64,000 nucleotides of DNA, from NCBI RefSeq assembly GCF_014356525.2, contig NC_052511.1, forward strand, positions 29,277,960 to 29,341,959, given 5' to 3'. A program made the translations under genes and the position numbers. The notes under the pieces are model-generated. The model ran no database searches. It was not told the origin of the DNA and worked only from the letters and a program-made list of their open reading frames with translations. Positions 23,587 through 35,419 of the stretch are shown piece after piece. The first letter of the stretch is position 1, and each line of letters opens with the position of its first letter. Source of the stretch: Nilaparvata lugens (Eukaryota; Arthropoda; Insecta; Hemiptera; Delphacidae).

Positions 23587-26483
23587 CTATTGAGTTGGGA
23601 GTGGATATAATTTTGTTACTGGTCTTTTATAAATACCAGTTTTTAGGTGAACACTCACCACTCGAACCTCGCCATCACTTCCCGGAAACACTTGTTCAAT
23701 GACACCCAGTGGCCACTGCAATGGAGGTGTGTTTGGTTGGTCTACTACCACAACCGTTCCCACACTGATAGAAGTGGGTGATTTCAGCCATTTTTTACAA
23801 CTTTGAAGTTCGTGCAGGTACTCTCTTCTCCATCGGTTCCAGAACGATTGAATAAGTTGACTGATCAATTCATACCTGGTGAGACGATTCACAGGGACAC
23901 TGTCCACGTCCCACATGGAAAACGATTTCAACGGTGTTAGAGTCAAAAAGTGCGCTGGGGTTAAAGCCAGCGGTTCACACGGATCCTCACTCAGTACACA
24001 CAGTGGGCGGGAATTCAGGACACCTTCAATCTGCACCAATACAGTGTTCAGTTCCTCATAGGTGAGAAGTTGATTGCCAATTACTCGGAACAGATGCAAC
24101 TTTACAGATTTGACATTTGCCTCCCACAGACCTCCAAAATGCGGTGAACCAGGGGGAATGAATTTCCAATCAATTTTGTGTTCGGCGAGTTGACTAGTCA
24201 ATGTGGTTTGAAACTCGGACGAGTTCAAAAGTTGAGATATTTTTCGCAACTGTTCCTTGGCACCTACAAAATTAGTACCACAATCGGAATACATCACACA
24301 ACAGGGTCCACGACGTGACAAAAAACGACGAAACGCAGCTAAAAACATGGGCGTTGATAGATCCGATACCAACTCAATATGTACCGCCTTTGTTGCCATA
24401 CACACAAACAGACAAATTTAGGCTTTCAAAACACAAGGATTACGACGTCTCGTCATAGTAATACGCAGAGGACCAGCGTAATCCACACCACAATTTTCAA
24501 ATGGTTTGCATTTTGACACTCGACAAGCAGGCAGGTCACCCATTTTTGGAATAATTGCATTATTACTAGGTCGAACACGGAAACAATGATTACACTTAAA
24601 GACACAAATACAAATAATAGAGCGAGCAGACAGTATCCAGAATTTCTGTCTGATCAAGGACAACAATAACGAAGGTCCAGCATGACAATTCTTCTTGTGA
24701 TGATAATCAATCAACATCGATACGAAAGTGTCGGATTTTGGTAAGATCATCTGATGACAAGTCTCAAATTCCAGTCCAGCATGAGACAAACGACCGCCGA
24801 CGCAAATCACACCTCTATCAATGAATGGAGACAGGTGACGTAGGCGCATAGAACAATCCTCTCCCTTCTCTAATTGCACAAATTCAGATGAAAAATGTAT
24901 CTTCTGTACCACTTTACATAGATACCTCTCAGCAACATCGAAATCTGATTATTCTGATTGGGGTAAGATTCGTAAGAATTTGAGAACAAGAATTACAATT
25001 CTCAAAAGACGACCATAATCCGAACAACGACCAATCAATGAATATACTGCATTGCTGTTACAATCAGGAGATTTTGTGACTGTCAACACTGACGGTTTTT
25101 TCGCCTCCGGTGGATCCACTATCTCTTCCATTTCAGTTCGGACGGGCCAATCGCATTCGTCCTCTGCTATCCATGATGGACCTGAGAGCCACAACGGAAA
25201 GTTCACAAGCTCAACTGGTGATAAACCTCTAGACAAACAGTCAGCGGGATTTTTAATTCCGGCAACATGCATCCACTCCTGTATACAAGAATCCTGTATT
25301 TTTGTGACGCGATTACCAACAAAAGTTTGCCATTTCGCGGATGGAGCATTAATCCAACACAAGGTGACTGTAGAATCAGAGAAAGCGACAATACGAGACA
25401 CATGACGACGTTCACTAATAATAGTGACTACTGAATTCATGAGTTCTGCCAACAAGAGGGCCGCACACAACTCCAAACGAGGTATTGAAACAACTTTAGA
25501 TGGTGCTACCTTGGACTTTGAACACAATAATACAACTCTTGGCTCCTCGCTCTCCTTCTGCGACTTCACATAGATAACTGCACCATTACCAGACAATGAT
25601 GCATCACAAAAACCAATCAAACTGATGTGAGAATCCTGAAACAAACAAACGTGACGTGGAACAGCAAATTTCAACAATAGAGGCAACTCTTTTTGACAAT
25701 TCTCCCAAAGAGTGCAGATAGACTCAGGCGGCTTCTCGTCCCAATCCACTCCTAATTTCCACAGTTTCTGGACAAGACACTTTAGAAATAATGTAAACGG
25801 TGACAAGAGACCAAGTGGATCATAGATATGAGCCATCACTGACAGAATAGAATGCTTAGTAGCGACGACCTCACCACTCTTGACTAAAAACTGAAACAGA
25901 TCAGTACTAGGTTGCCAATTCAATCCCAAGATAGCCAAGGAGTTGTCTGCTTCGAAATCCTTGTACGAAAACGATTTCTCTTTCTCCGAGAATTTCTCCA
26001 ACATTGATGGAGAATTTGAAGTCCACTTTGTGAGCGAGAAACCTCCTCCCTCAAACAGCTGCTTGGACTGACAATACAGCTCCGCGGCCTCTGACTCTGT
26101 GGCGACAGATGTGACTAAGTCATCCATGAACATGTCTCTTGGTATTCTCACCTTGGCTGCTGGAAAACGATTTCCATCCTCCTCTACAAGCTGGTGGATG
26201 GTGCAAAGCGCCAAATATGGAGAGCTTGAAACACCAAAAACAACACAATTGAGCTGATAAATTTCGATCGGATCCTCCGGCGAAAATCTCCACAATACAC
26301 GCTGATAACGACGGCAGGAATCCTCCACTAATATCTGTCGATACATTTGTTTAATGTCGGCAGTTAGAACAAACGAAAATTAACTAACAAAACAAAAATG
26401 TCAGTCTGCAATTTGGGACCAGCATGAAGAACCTGGTTCAATGACAAACCCGATGATGTTCTGGAACCAGCATCAAATACAAT
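23587..26483 (-). pseudogene. Pol of BEL/Pao: reverse transcriptase, RNase H, integrase
   Basis: The frame continues from the upstream ORF past an in-frame TGA (26484-26486) to a frameshift near 26360-26385. It then runs 26346-24949 with the RT (ADIKQMYRQILV, MFMDDLVTSV as the catalytic FMDD box) and RNase H (LIGFCDASLSGNGAVIY). A TAA at 24949-24951 is followed in the same frame by the integrase zinc region and GVDYAGPL (first Asp). A further in-frame TAA at 24418-24420 is followed by ATKAVHIELV, MYSDCGTNFVGA (second Asp) and FGGLWEANVKS (Glu), with the real stop at 23587. The integrase DDE triad is intact apart from the stop codon. The lesions are three nonsense codons and one frameshift. 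Confidence 0.9.
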
Positions 26484-28820
26484 TCAGATGGGCGTGGTAG
26501 TGCTGCTTGCTTTCACAATGGCGTGATGCGGTATGTAGTAACCACCTTGGTCTGTCTGATCTGCTACAAACGACATGTGACCCTGATGTAGGTAATCGAT
26601 CAATATTTCATGATATGAAATACGAGTATTGCTGTCAAGCTCTAGTCGTCTCTCCAAAGTCAGCAGTCTGCATTCGGCGACAGCATACGAATCTCCCAAG
26701 CTGCTGGGCGGCTCCGCAAATGACAAGGCAACAACAAAACGACCAGAATTCACACGATGTACAGACTTCCGAAAATTTACCTCACACTCCAACTCTTCCG
26801 GTTTCAGTTGACAGCTTGGTGCAGGGCACGATTCCAACTCCCAAAAACGTTCCACAAAACTATCCAACGATGGACTACTAACGAATGGACTACAGATGGC
26901 TGTAAAACAATTCGAAACATTCGTTGTTGAAGTGAGAATCGGCGCTCTCCCCATCAGAATGTGACCAAAGACACTATTAACAGTCATCAATTCGTGCGAT
27001 TCACCTGTACTAGGACTCCCACGTAGCAAGTGAGGAACTAACTCCGCACCAATGATGCCATCTATTCTACTAGGAAGGTAGAATTTGTCGTCAGCCAGTG
27101 TGAGATTTTCAAGATGATGAAGTTTGGATCTGTCGATTTCACAAGAAGGCAACTTGTTGATGATTTTATCTACCACTGTGGCATCCATCGAAAACTTGAC
27201 GGTAGGATCCAACTTCGACTGAATCGACACACAAGTACGACCTCGAACTTCACTAGTACCACCACCAAATCCACGAACAACGATTTTCATGGGCTGAAAT
27301 GGTAGTCTCAAACGCCGACACAATTTGGCTGTAACAAAATGACACTGACTCCCGGGGGCAACCAAGAAACGAACATCACAAAGCTGATCATTACAGTCTC
27401 GAACATGTGCAGTGATGGTAGACAACACAACGGTCAAATTTTCTACATCATTGGATGTAGAACAACAACTAATAGGTGATGTGCCACCTGCCTTGGAGTT
27501 CGACAAGGACACAACACCTTCATTGGAACTTGATCTGGAAAAGTGCAATAAGGAATTATGAGATTCTCGACATTGAGCACACTGAGTTTTACTACAACAA
27601 TCTCTACTCAAATGATCCACATCAAGACAACGAAAACAACAAAACTTTCCTTTAATCAAACAATAACGATCCCAAGGAGTCATTTTCAAGAAACTTGCAC
27701 AATCTACCAACCGATGACCCGGTTTTGAGCACTTCAGACAATTGGGATTTTTACTAGATGCATCGTTAGATGAATCATTAGATTGAACCACAAACACTTT
27801 TGATTTATTATCCTTCTTGTGCCTCATATTAAACGATTCAGTCTGTTTCTCATCAGAAGGAAGAGTCTTAATTTGCTTTTCAATGAATTTGACATAATCG
27901 GTATAAGTTGGCATAGCCTTGTCACGGACGGCCGATTCAAAATTTCTACGAGAACTTGGATCCAGCAATCTCAAGCCATGATAGAGGAATATCGAGTCTG
28001 ACAAATCAGTGAGTTGCAATCTCTTCACTGCATTGATTGAACTGCAAAACCCATCCAAAATCGCAATACAACCTGCCTTTGATTCTGATTTTATTGGACG
28101 AAATTCAAAAATTTGTTTGAAATAGGCATTGACTTGCGCCCATGGATCGTTATAGCGGGTCAATAATGCCTGCCAAATTATTTGATAATTGTTAGCCAAT
28201 GGTGGCAAATGACAACAAATATTTGCTGCTTGTCCAGTAAGTCTACTTACAAGATATTGGACCTTCTGCTGATCGTTCAAACTCTTGTTGTCATGTACCA
28301 ATGCCTTAAATAGTTCATAAAACACCGACCATTGAGTCTGGTTCCCATCAAATTTTGGAAGGTCGATTTTAGGCAGTACCGACTCGGACACGACTGGCTG
28401 TGCACTAGCTGCTGTAGCTGCCGAAGATTGAGCAATAGCATCAGTCGCCTCTTTCTGTTTGAGAGTGTTAGCTGCTACTTCAATATACTGAAACAGATCT
28501 AGGTGTGAGTCGTTGAATGCTACAACATGATCTTTATTCAACTCAAGTTCCAACTCATTAACCACTAATTCTGTCTTTTCATAATCCGAAATGGTCTGAG
28601 ACACCCGAGGATACAAGATTGAAAATTGCTCAGCAACTTTTGGATCAGAGACATTTTTAGACAGTTCATAAATTCTTTGCAATCTGGCATACAATTGTTC
28701 CAGTTTAGCGTGATGCACCCTGATTTGTTTCTGTATTTTTTCCTCCATCTTGAACTCATACACAAAACAATTCAGCCCCGACAATACAAACAATAGACAA
28801 TAAAACAAGAATGAGTTCAA
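26484..28820 (-). pseudogene. Gag-protease part of BEL/Pao polyprotein
   Basis: The open frame spans 778 codons. A more plausible start is the ATG at 28748 (MEEKIQKQIRV), because the first 24 residues are hydrophobic and unlike Gag. A coiled-coil N-terminus is followed by the BEL/Pao Gag core (LPKIDLPKFDGNQTQW near residue 150, QYLVSRLTGQA). Cys/His zinc knuckles follow (CLKCSKPGHRLVDC and CFRCLDVDHLSRDC). The retropepsin segment reads FLVAPGSQCHFV where the family has an Asp-Ser/Thr-Gly triad, so the catalytic Asp has been lost. The frame ends in a premature TGA just before RT. Confidence 0.88.
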
Positions 28821-29312
28821 AACTAGATGAAAGGAAGAATCACGACTAGTAAGTTATCAAAGTTGAACTTTGATTATCAATTCACAAGATAAGTTACTGC
28901 TGAAGACAAAACTATATGATTAGATAATGTTCTTCCAACAACTCACAAACAAACAATAACTTGTTGAATTGAACAAACAAAATCATGCTGGTGATTAACC
29001 TTCACTAACATGTATAAAAAAAATGGACAATACAAATTCCAACAAACAAACAAATTCCTGAGAAAAAGAGCACAATGCGCCTAGTTTCAAGAAATTACAA
29101 TTTTAACTGAAATAAATTTAATTTCAAACAAATACAAATTGACAAGAAACCTTGCTCTAGAACAAGGCTACAACAAACTTAAGTTGAGCATAGATCAGAC
29201 CATTCTCAACATGCCAACATTGGACAAATACGAAACTGCTTAAATCCAATGTGTGTGAATTAATCAATAAATTACAAATTTAAATTCATCCCGGCCTGGC
29301 AGGATCAAGAAA
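28821..29312 (-). other. BEL/Pao 5' untranslated leader
   Basis: This is AT-rich leader between the 5' LTR and gag. The first bases after the LTR (minus strand TTTCTTGATCCTGCCAGG) are where a primer-binding site would be. The match to a tRNA 3' end is not obvious. Confidence 0.6.
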
Positions 29313-29941
29313 TGTTCTGAAAAAGCTCAGGCTAGAGCTACCAGAGGACTGTAATTTACTATTTAAATAATCAAATACAAACAAGGGGCAAAATTTAATC
29401 TTCAATTTGAGCCAGGTTATTTGTACAGTTAAACTCTGCATTAATGAACAATAAAAAAGAGCAAAAACTCACCAGATTCAATCCAATCTTGACTACTTGC
29501 CCTTCGAAGCCTTTATTAGGTGTTTTGATCAGGTTCAGGGTGGGATGAAATCTGGGAATAAGACAAGTTCTGGCTTCCGGGCTGTCTTTTCGTGTTCAAC
29601 TTGCAGGCTATGCACTGTGTTTCAAACAAAGCTCAAACTGGATTCTTTATAAATTCAAATCCGATTCAAATTAATTCAATTCAATACTATTTATGCTGTT
29701 ATATTCATAATTCACACACACGACACTCAAATTATTTACAAGAAATTTCCGATCGAAATTACATGACAAAATACAAATTCGGTCTTGCACAACAACGGGG
29801 ACGAGACAAGACAGACTGGGAAACTAGGACGACAAGGCCAAAGCAGAAGGACGGTCTGCACTGGTGCAAACACAAGCCTACTATTGGCAGAACTGCAGTC
29901 TGGCATTTTGGTGCTACAGTTTGAATTCTCTGGCCAGACCA
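29313..29941 (-). repeat. 5' LTR of the BEL/Pao element
   Basis: This 629-bp partner of 22810-23442 is followed on the plus strand by the CCGGG target duplication. The two LTRs differ at few sites. Confidence 0.93.
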
Positions 29942-30288
29942 CCGGGTATAGCGCTATTTCAAGACAGGTTCGGCCAATTTCCCATATAATTACATGTATT
30001 TTAGGTTCTTTCATAACGCGGTGTATCTCCGGATATAGCGCTGTTTCCACATAATGTCTCATAGCCTCATTGTTGCTCTCAGTGGGTGAAATTCAACAAA
30101 ATAGACTATTATTAAACAATTCACCAGTGACTGGACAAAAGTGTTATTTATGGAGTAGTTTAGAGCCTCTCCCACCTCTTGGAATTTCCCATTATAACCA
30201 GTTGTATGGTGTCAATCACTCCTACTCTTTCCCTCTCTGTTACTGTACTGGAAAGACTTTGTGAACTGGACATTGTCATTAGACTGAT

Positions 30289-30491
30289 AGCATAGCCACC
30301 TCTAATACAAGGCCCTGGCCTACGATATTGCAACGTCGCAGTGTAGGCCTAGAATCTTATACATGATTGGTGAAAAAGATTTTTGAAAATACCAGCTGAT
30401 CTTTTTCACCAATCATGTATTAGATTCTAGGCCTACGCTGCGACGTTGCAATATCGTAGGCCAGGGCCTTGTATTAGAGGTGGCTATGCTG
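30289..30491. repeat. Foldback MITE with about 90-bp arms, inside Tigger
   Basis: The left arm begins AGCATAGCCACCTCTAATAC and the right arm ends with its complement. The arms match almost perfectly through the CGATATTGCAACGTCGCAG region and CATGATTGGTGAAAAAGAT, leaving a loop of about 20 bp near 30383-30400. CTGAT occurs immediately outside both ends (30284-30288 and 30492-30496), a possible 5-bp target duplication. There is no coding capacity, and the arms are much more alike than expected for an old element. Confidence 0.85.
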
Positions 30492-30569
30492 CTGATAGTG
30501 GTCACACGTTGCGTGAATTCTCGTACCGTTTATTTTCCAACTGTTGTGAGTTTTGTACTGTGATACATT

Positions 30570-31091
30570 ATGGCAAAGCGTAAAGCATTATCATTTGAAA
30601 CTTGAAATGATTGCGTGTATGGAAGAAGCTGAGGAACAAATTGATGTGTGGATTGCTTCAATCATGCAGGATTATCAGATTCTACACTATGTATAGAGAA
30701 CACAATGACGAGGGAGGATGACGGAGATAACATACCATTAAGCCAATGAGTTCAACAGCACAACATTCCTGGAGAGCTACATTCATTCATTTCTTTTGAC
30801 GAAAATGTTATAAGTAATAGTATTGGAACAGATGAAGAATTAATCGATCAACTTTAAAGAGAAAACGACACTATTGCAGTTGATTTTGAAGCAGATTGTG
30901 AAGTGGAAGAGGAATTTCTGGAGCCTTCAACTCTTTCTCAGGCTTTCAATCAAGTAAAACAATTGATTTCTTGTTATGACTGTAGAAGGGAAAATGAGAG
31001 TGATGACATGATACTGTCAAATTTGAATGCAATTTCAATTTACCTAGACAGAAAATTCCTATATTCTAGAAAAATTCAGATATCATTTTAG
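30570..31091 (+). pseudogene. Remnant pogo/Tigger transposase
   Basis: MAKRKALSFE at 30570 is the N-terminal start of CENP-B/pogo-type transposases and stops at 30603-30605. The helix-turn-helix and the DDE catalytic core are absent. A C-terminal fragment (DEELIDQL near 30830, then STLSQAFNQVKQLISCYD at 30930-30980) is like the acidic ends of Tigger transposases. An internal deletion plus several stops explain this. It cannot be functional. Confidence 0.65.
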
Positions 31092-31305
31092 AAACTAAAT
31101 AAATTATTTATCAAAAACGTTTTCAAAGTGTACAATATAATAGATAAGAATGGCATAGTGGTTTGAATAGCTGTTTAGTGTTTGATTGTCTTAGAACCCA
31201 TTTCTCCAGTTGATAAATGGCAACTCTGGTTATAGCGCTACGCCGGTTATAGCGCTCAGAACCGGATGGTCCCTTCAACCGCGTTGTAATCGGAGTCTAC
31301 TGTAT

Positions 31306-32139
31306 ATTATTTATTCTTCAGTCAATGATAATATTCAACTGGAATTATGATAGAGAACTCGCTGACAAAATTCTCACCTGCAGCTCTGTATGTACCCAAC
31401 ATACATACTAGAGCTTTCACATTCAACGCGTTTTAGAAAATGTGGACAACGGGCAGGTTCAAGCAAGACTGTGACACTAGATTTTTTATAGGTGTGACAC
31501 TTTTCAGGGACGCCGGAGTTCCACGTCATCGTTATATGATGTCGTTATTCCATCAATATTGATGTCGATGCAGCGATACATTGAAAAATGTAATTTCATA
31601 GGCTTACATTGGAAAATGTTATGATCCAGGGCTTACAAGATCGTATAACTGTAAAAAATCAATCTATAATTTTGTTAGATATGACATAAAGTTGACAGAA
31701 TAAAACATGTTTCAACCACAGTTGATTGTAAACAAAACTTTTACATCCTCATTTACATTATGTCTTCTTCAAGAATCAATCTGGGTTATCCGGACTTCCG
31801 AGTAAGCGGGGTCCGAGTCGACTACTGTACAATTAAATATAAAAATTGGACTACAATACAGTTACTGTGTTCAGTTACTGTATACAGTAACTGTAAACTG
31901 CAATAGAGAAATTGTACATTTTGCTCTGTATACGTTCACTGGCAATCGGTGTATGACATTTTTTGGACCCCTCTGTATTATCAAAATATGTTTATTTTAA
32001 TTAAAGATGTTTAATGTTCTGCTGTACTGCTGTAGTATAATGTTTTTCTCTCTTCGAATTGACCAGTAAAGGTTCAGCTCGTGGCGGGCGGAATGAAGCA
32101 GTCCGGTAGTTACTCCCATACAAAAAATGGGATTATTTT
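31306..32139. other. Intergenic, with a possible pogo-like terminus
   Basis: At about 31776-31826 the sequence CCGGACTTCCGAGTAAGCGG and then GAGTCGACTACTGTA resembles the end of another pogo-like element facing left, bordered by TA. No partner terminus is present, so it is at most a fragment. A 22-bp perfect palindrome lies at 31872-31893. Confidence 0.35.
31872..31893. repeat. Perfect 22-bp palindrome
   Basis: The half-site CAGTTACTGTA is followed directly by its reverse complement. A related CAGTTACTGT lies just upstream near 31859. It has no evident function and may be the fused ends of a small inverted-repeat element. Confidence 0.7.
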
Positions 32140-32235
32140 TTTATTGCTGATGGTGCCCACATGAGCTCCTAGCTTGCACAATGGAAAGTGCGTGGGTTAT
32201 TTGATGAAACGTCCATCCCCACCTGCGGAATTCCA
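32140..32235 (+). repeat. Dispersed short repeat, copy 3
   Basis: GCTGATGGTGCCCACATGAG, then GGAAAGTGCG and GATGAAACGTCCATCC. The order of motifs matches the copies at about 7700 and 8676. Confidence 0.5.
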
Positions 32236-34389
32236 GCTTATGTCCACGTAGCACTAGGTCTCTGTAGATTGCAGTAAATTTGTTGTTTTACACGAGAATA
32301 AAATAACATAAAAAATATTGGAAAATGTAACCGTACCGGCTAATGAATTTTAAAAGTAGGCTATTCGGTTAAAGCCCCAACAGTACAGGCAAAATATCTA
32401 AATTCTTGGACGCGATGAATTTGTATACTCGTTAACCGGATGCATTGTCTCTTATTATATTGGGTAAACCATACGAGCAAAATAGACGCTTCTCCTAAAG
32501 CCATGCATTCTGAAGACGCGCAAAATAAAATCAGTGCATCTATGCCAAAGTGGCGTGGCGCTCACATAAACATACAACCATAATAAACATATATTATGGT
32601 TTGATGCAAACTGTAGTAGTTTTAGCCTGATGATTTCGGATAATAGGTTTTAAAAGTTTTCAACACCTTCTTAATAGTTTTTATGATCGGCCACTCAATA
32701 GTATTCGTTTTGGATGAAAATTCTAGCTAATAACGCTATGTGAAAAAGATCCTGAGAACTATCTAATGCAACCGTATACAAAGTGCAGCAAATGACCTCG
32801 AGACTGAACAGCAATTCAATAGGATATTGAACAATAATCAATGACAACAAAGTATACTTTTTACAAAATGTGTTTATTAAATACCTTTAGTAGTTGAATT
32901 TTACACAATGAGATACAATTTTCTTTACATCACATAACATCGAACTTGAGATTGAGAAATTCAATAGGATCCACTGCTTATTTCAATGTGTTCCTTTGCA
33001 TTGCTGGAAGTCATCAACAAGTATTAATTCTAAATAAAAATGCTGAATATGGAACAATGCATCCACATTCAGATCAATCAATCAATCAGCCAAGTACAGT
33101 AATATTATTAATTTTACCATTAATGAATTATTCCAGTATAATGGTCATATTATATCACCCACTCAAGAAACGTGAAATTGGCACTACAGTCCGTGCAACC
33201 TTTAGTTTGCAGCAATAGCCAGTGCTATTTTTATATAACAATATTGCCGTTTTTATACTGATTTCATTAAAAAGACCTACACTCTCTTTTTTTCAGTTAC
33301 ACAATTAGCTAACAAGCTCCCTAGATTCTGTGAAATCTGGCAGCACTGTAATCCGAAAAAGCAATTCTGCAATCTAAGGTTTGCACAGACTTTAGTTCAA
33401 TGAGTTAAGTATTAGTAAGCTGAAGTTGATGTGGAGGTTTGCATCTCTTTGTTCATTTAATTCAACAGAGATAACTAAACAAGATTTATTCATTCCTGAA
33501 ACGACACCATTTTTAAAAACTGTTGACTTCTTAATGGAAGTTTAATGGAAATAACTATTAATATACTGCATGATTATTGGAAAAAAATATAAGAGATGTC
33601 ATTAGTGAATGGATTTGTTCCATGATATACATGTATGGAATACATAATATGCTTAGAAAATAGATGTATAGAATTCATAGATTGCTATGAATACAAAAGC
33701 TGAACAAATCAATAAATGGTCGGGATCAGCCTGTAGTCTGTAATCTTATTTATAGAAATGTTTATATCTAAAATCATAATTTGTGTGCCAGATCGTTTAA
33801 AATATTATCATGGAGAGACGGTAGACTTTTCATAATATCAGGTCAAATAAATAGGATAGAACAAATTCGAATCGACATTTTTCTGATAAGAAATCACAAA
33901 ATTGAGAAACGGGACCTCTTGCAATTTAAATAAGTAAAGCACTAAGACAATACTAAATTTTAGAAAAAGCAATTTAGTATTTTTGAAAAGTATCAATATT
34001 TGTTTTCATTATTCAAGCTATCTTCACAATAATTATTTCAGACTTTCAGACATTTTTTAATTCAATAAAGGTAAATTTTATTAACAATAATAACATTTTT
34101 TCAAGTTATCAATATATTCTTATGTAGAAATTGAGAAGTGGAAGTACAAAGCTCTGTAGGCAGCTTAGTAGCTAATAGTCAGGCGTTTCAAGGCCTCATA
34201 ATTTCATTGCTCAAAGGCAAATAAACTGCCGGAAGATTATTCAATTCTGCCGTCAGTTTATTGCATGAGCGACAAATTTAAAGTAACGGGCTAAAACAAA
34301 ATTAATAGAATCAAGTTCAATTGGAAAAAACTCAACTAATCTCTATGTAAACCATAAATAATGTAGTAAATATTGTTTTCATAAACTTG

Positions 34390-34583
34390 AGGCCGTATTC
34401 ATAGATAGATGTTGGTCTGAAAACTTACCTAAGCACGGACTTATTTGCTTAGCAACTAAGTACTGGACAGCTTCCAAGGCAACCTAACTAAATAATCGTT
34501 ATGTTCTTACCACAGATTTAAACCACGTTACGTGTGTGGCTCTACTTTAATCATCGTTCATGAATCATGAATAAATATGGCCC
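34390..34583. repeat. Possible MITE with GGCCGTATTCAT-type ends
   Basis: AGGCCGTATTCATAGAT at the left faces CATGAATAAATATGGCCC at the right, an imperfect inverted pair. The interior includes TTAGCAACTAAG. There is no clear target duplication. Confidence 0.4.
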
Positions 34584-35413
34584 TTAACTATCAACATCTT
34601 ATCCTCTAAGACGAAACCTTGTTCAATCAAAAAATATTTCATGGACTTCACAGCAAGTTTTCGTGTTAAGAAAATTTTATTACAATAAACAACATCCTTC
34701 CATTTTTACAAACTTCAATTCTTAAAATTGAATCTGTTCCTTACTTAGGTGCAAAGTTACGAACACTAATCGTATATTTTTAAAATTGGAATTAATGAAA
34801 AGATTAAAAGTCATTAAGACTAGTAATTTTAGGTGCAAAATGTTTCATAAATATAATTCTCTTTTCTTACTTGGTAGAAGAACATACCAATGAGAAATAC
34901 TCTGGAGTCGGACATGACTACACAGCATAAGATGTTTGAAATAAAACAATAATAATGTTCATAAACTTACTATTGTTTCTTATAGGATTGACTGCATTCA
35001 TCAAAAGTATAACTCAAATCAATTTTTTTCGCTCAATTATATAGTGATAGTTTACTACAAGTACTGTTCCAGCACATTAGCTTCCACCTATTGCAATCAT
35101 TAAAATATAATTTAGACACTATAAGTATATTTTCTGCTTAATTCAATTCCAGATCAGCTCAATTGTCTCACCAAAAATATATTTAAACACTATAAATATA
35201 ATTGTTTTGCAAAATTTAGACAGGCGGCCACCTGATAATACCACATAATAGTTCAAGTCAAATGATCAAAGAAATCATTCGATATCACTTTTCAAGAATT
35301 TATTGATGTTGAAGCTTGATCGGAATTTTGTAGTGGAGCCCCCCCCCCCCCAAGATGTATCAGCTAAAGATTCACCATCAACATTTTGATATTGACGTTT
35401 CAGCTACATATTA

Positions 35414-35419
35414 TTTATT
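35414..35419 (-). promoter_or_regulatory. Candidate polyadenylation signal for Npl4
   Basis: TTTATT on the plus strand is AATAAA on the minus strand, about 610 bases past the Npl4 stop. Another lies at 35299-35304. In such AT-rich DNA neither is decisive. Confidence 0.3.

Larger units (their letters stand above)
22810..29941 (-). mobile_element. BEL/Pao LTR retrotransposon
   Basis: LTRs at 22810-23442 and 29313-29941 have TG...CA ends and the element is flanked by the 5-bp duplication CCGGG (22805-22809 and 29942-29946). A purine-rich tract (minus-strand GAGGCGGGGG) precedes the 3' LTR at about 23443-23455. The gene order and the Gag, protease and integrase types are those of BEL/Pao. It inserted 46 bp inside the left end of the Tigger element. 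Several nonsense codons and a frameshift break the coding frame. I could not assign a primer-binding tRNA. Confidence 0.94.
22764..31303. mobile_element. pogo/Tigger-type DNA transposon carrying two nested insertions
   Basis: Terminal inverted repeats read CAGTGGACTCCGGTTACAAC at 22764 and CAGTAGACTCCGATTACAAC (reverse complement) ending at 31303. Both are flanked by TA (22762-22763 and 31304-31305), the Tc1/mariner-pogo target. Inside are remnants of a transposase N-terminus (MAKRKALSFE at 30570) and C-terminus (30830-31090). Without the BEL/Pao element (22810-29941) and the MITE (30289-30491) the element is only about 1.2 kb, so it was an internally deleted copy before it was invaded. Repeated TATAGCGCT motifs lie near both ends. 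Confidence 0.85.

Noticed and set aside
23099..23593. Plus-strand 164-codon frame over the BEL/Pao LTR
   Set aside because: It reads through LTR and polypurine-tract sequence on the wrong strand. The same frame recurs in the other LTR, as expected from duplication.
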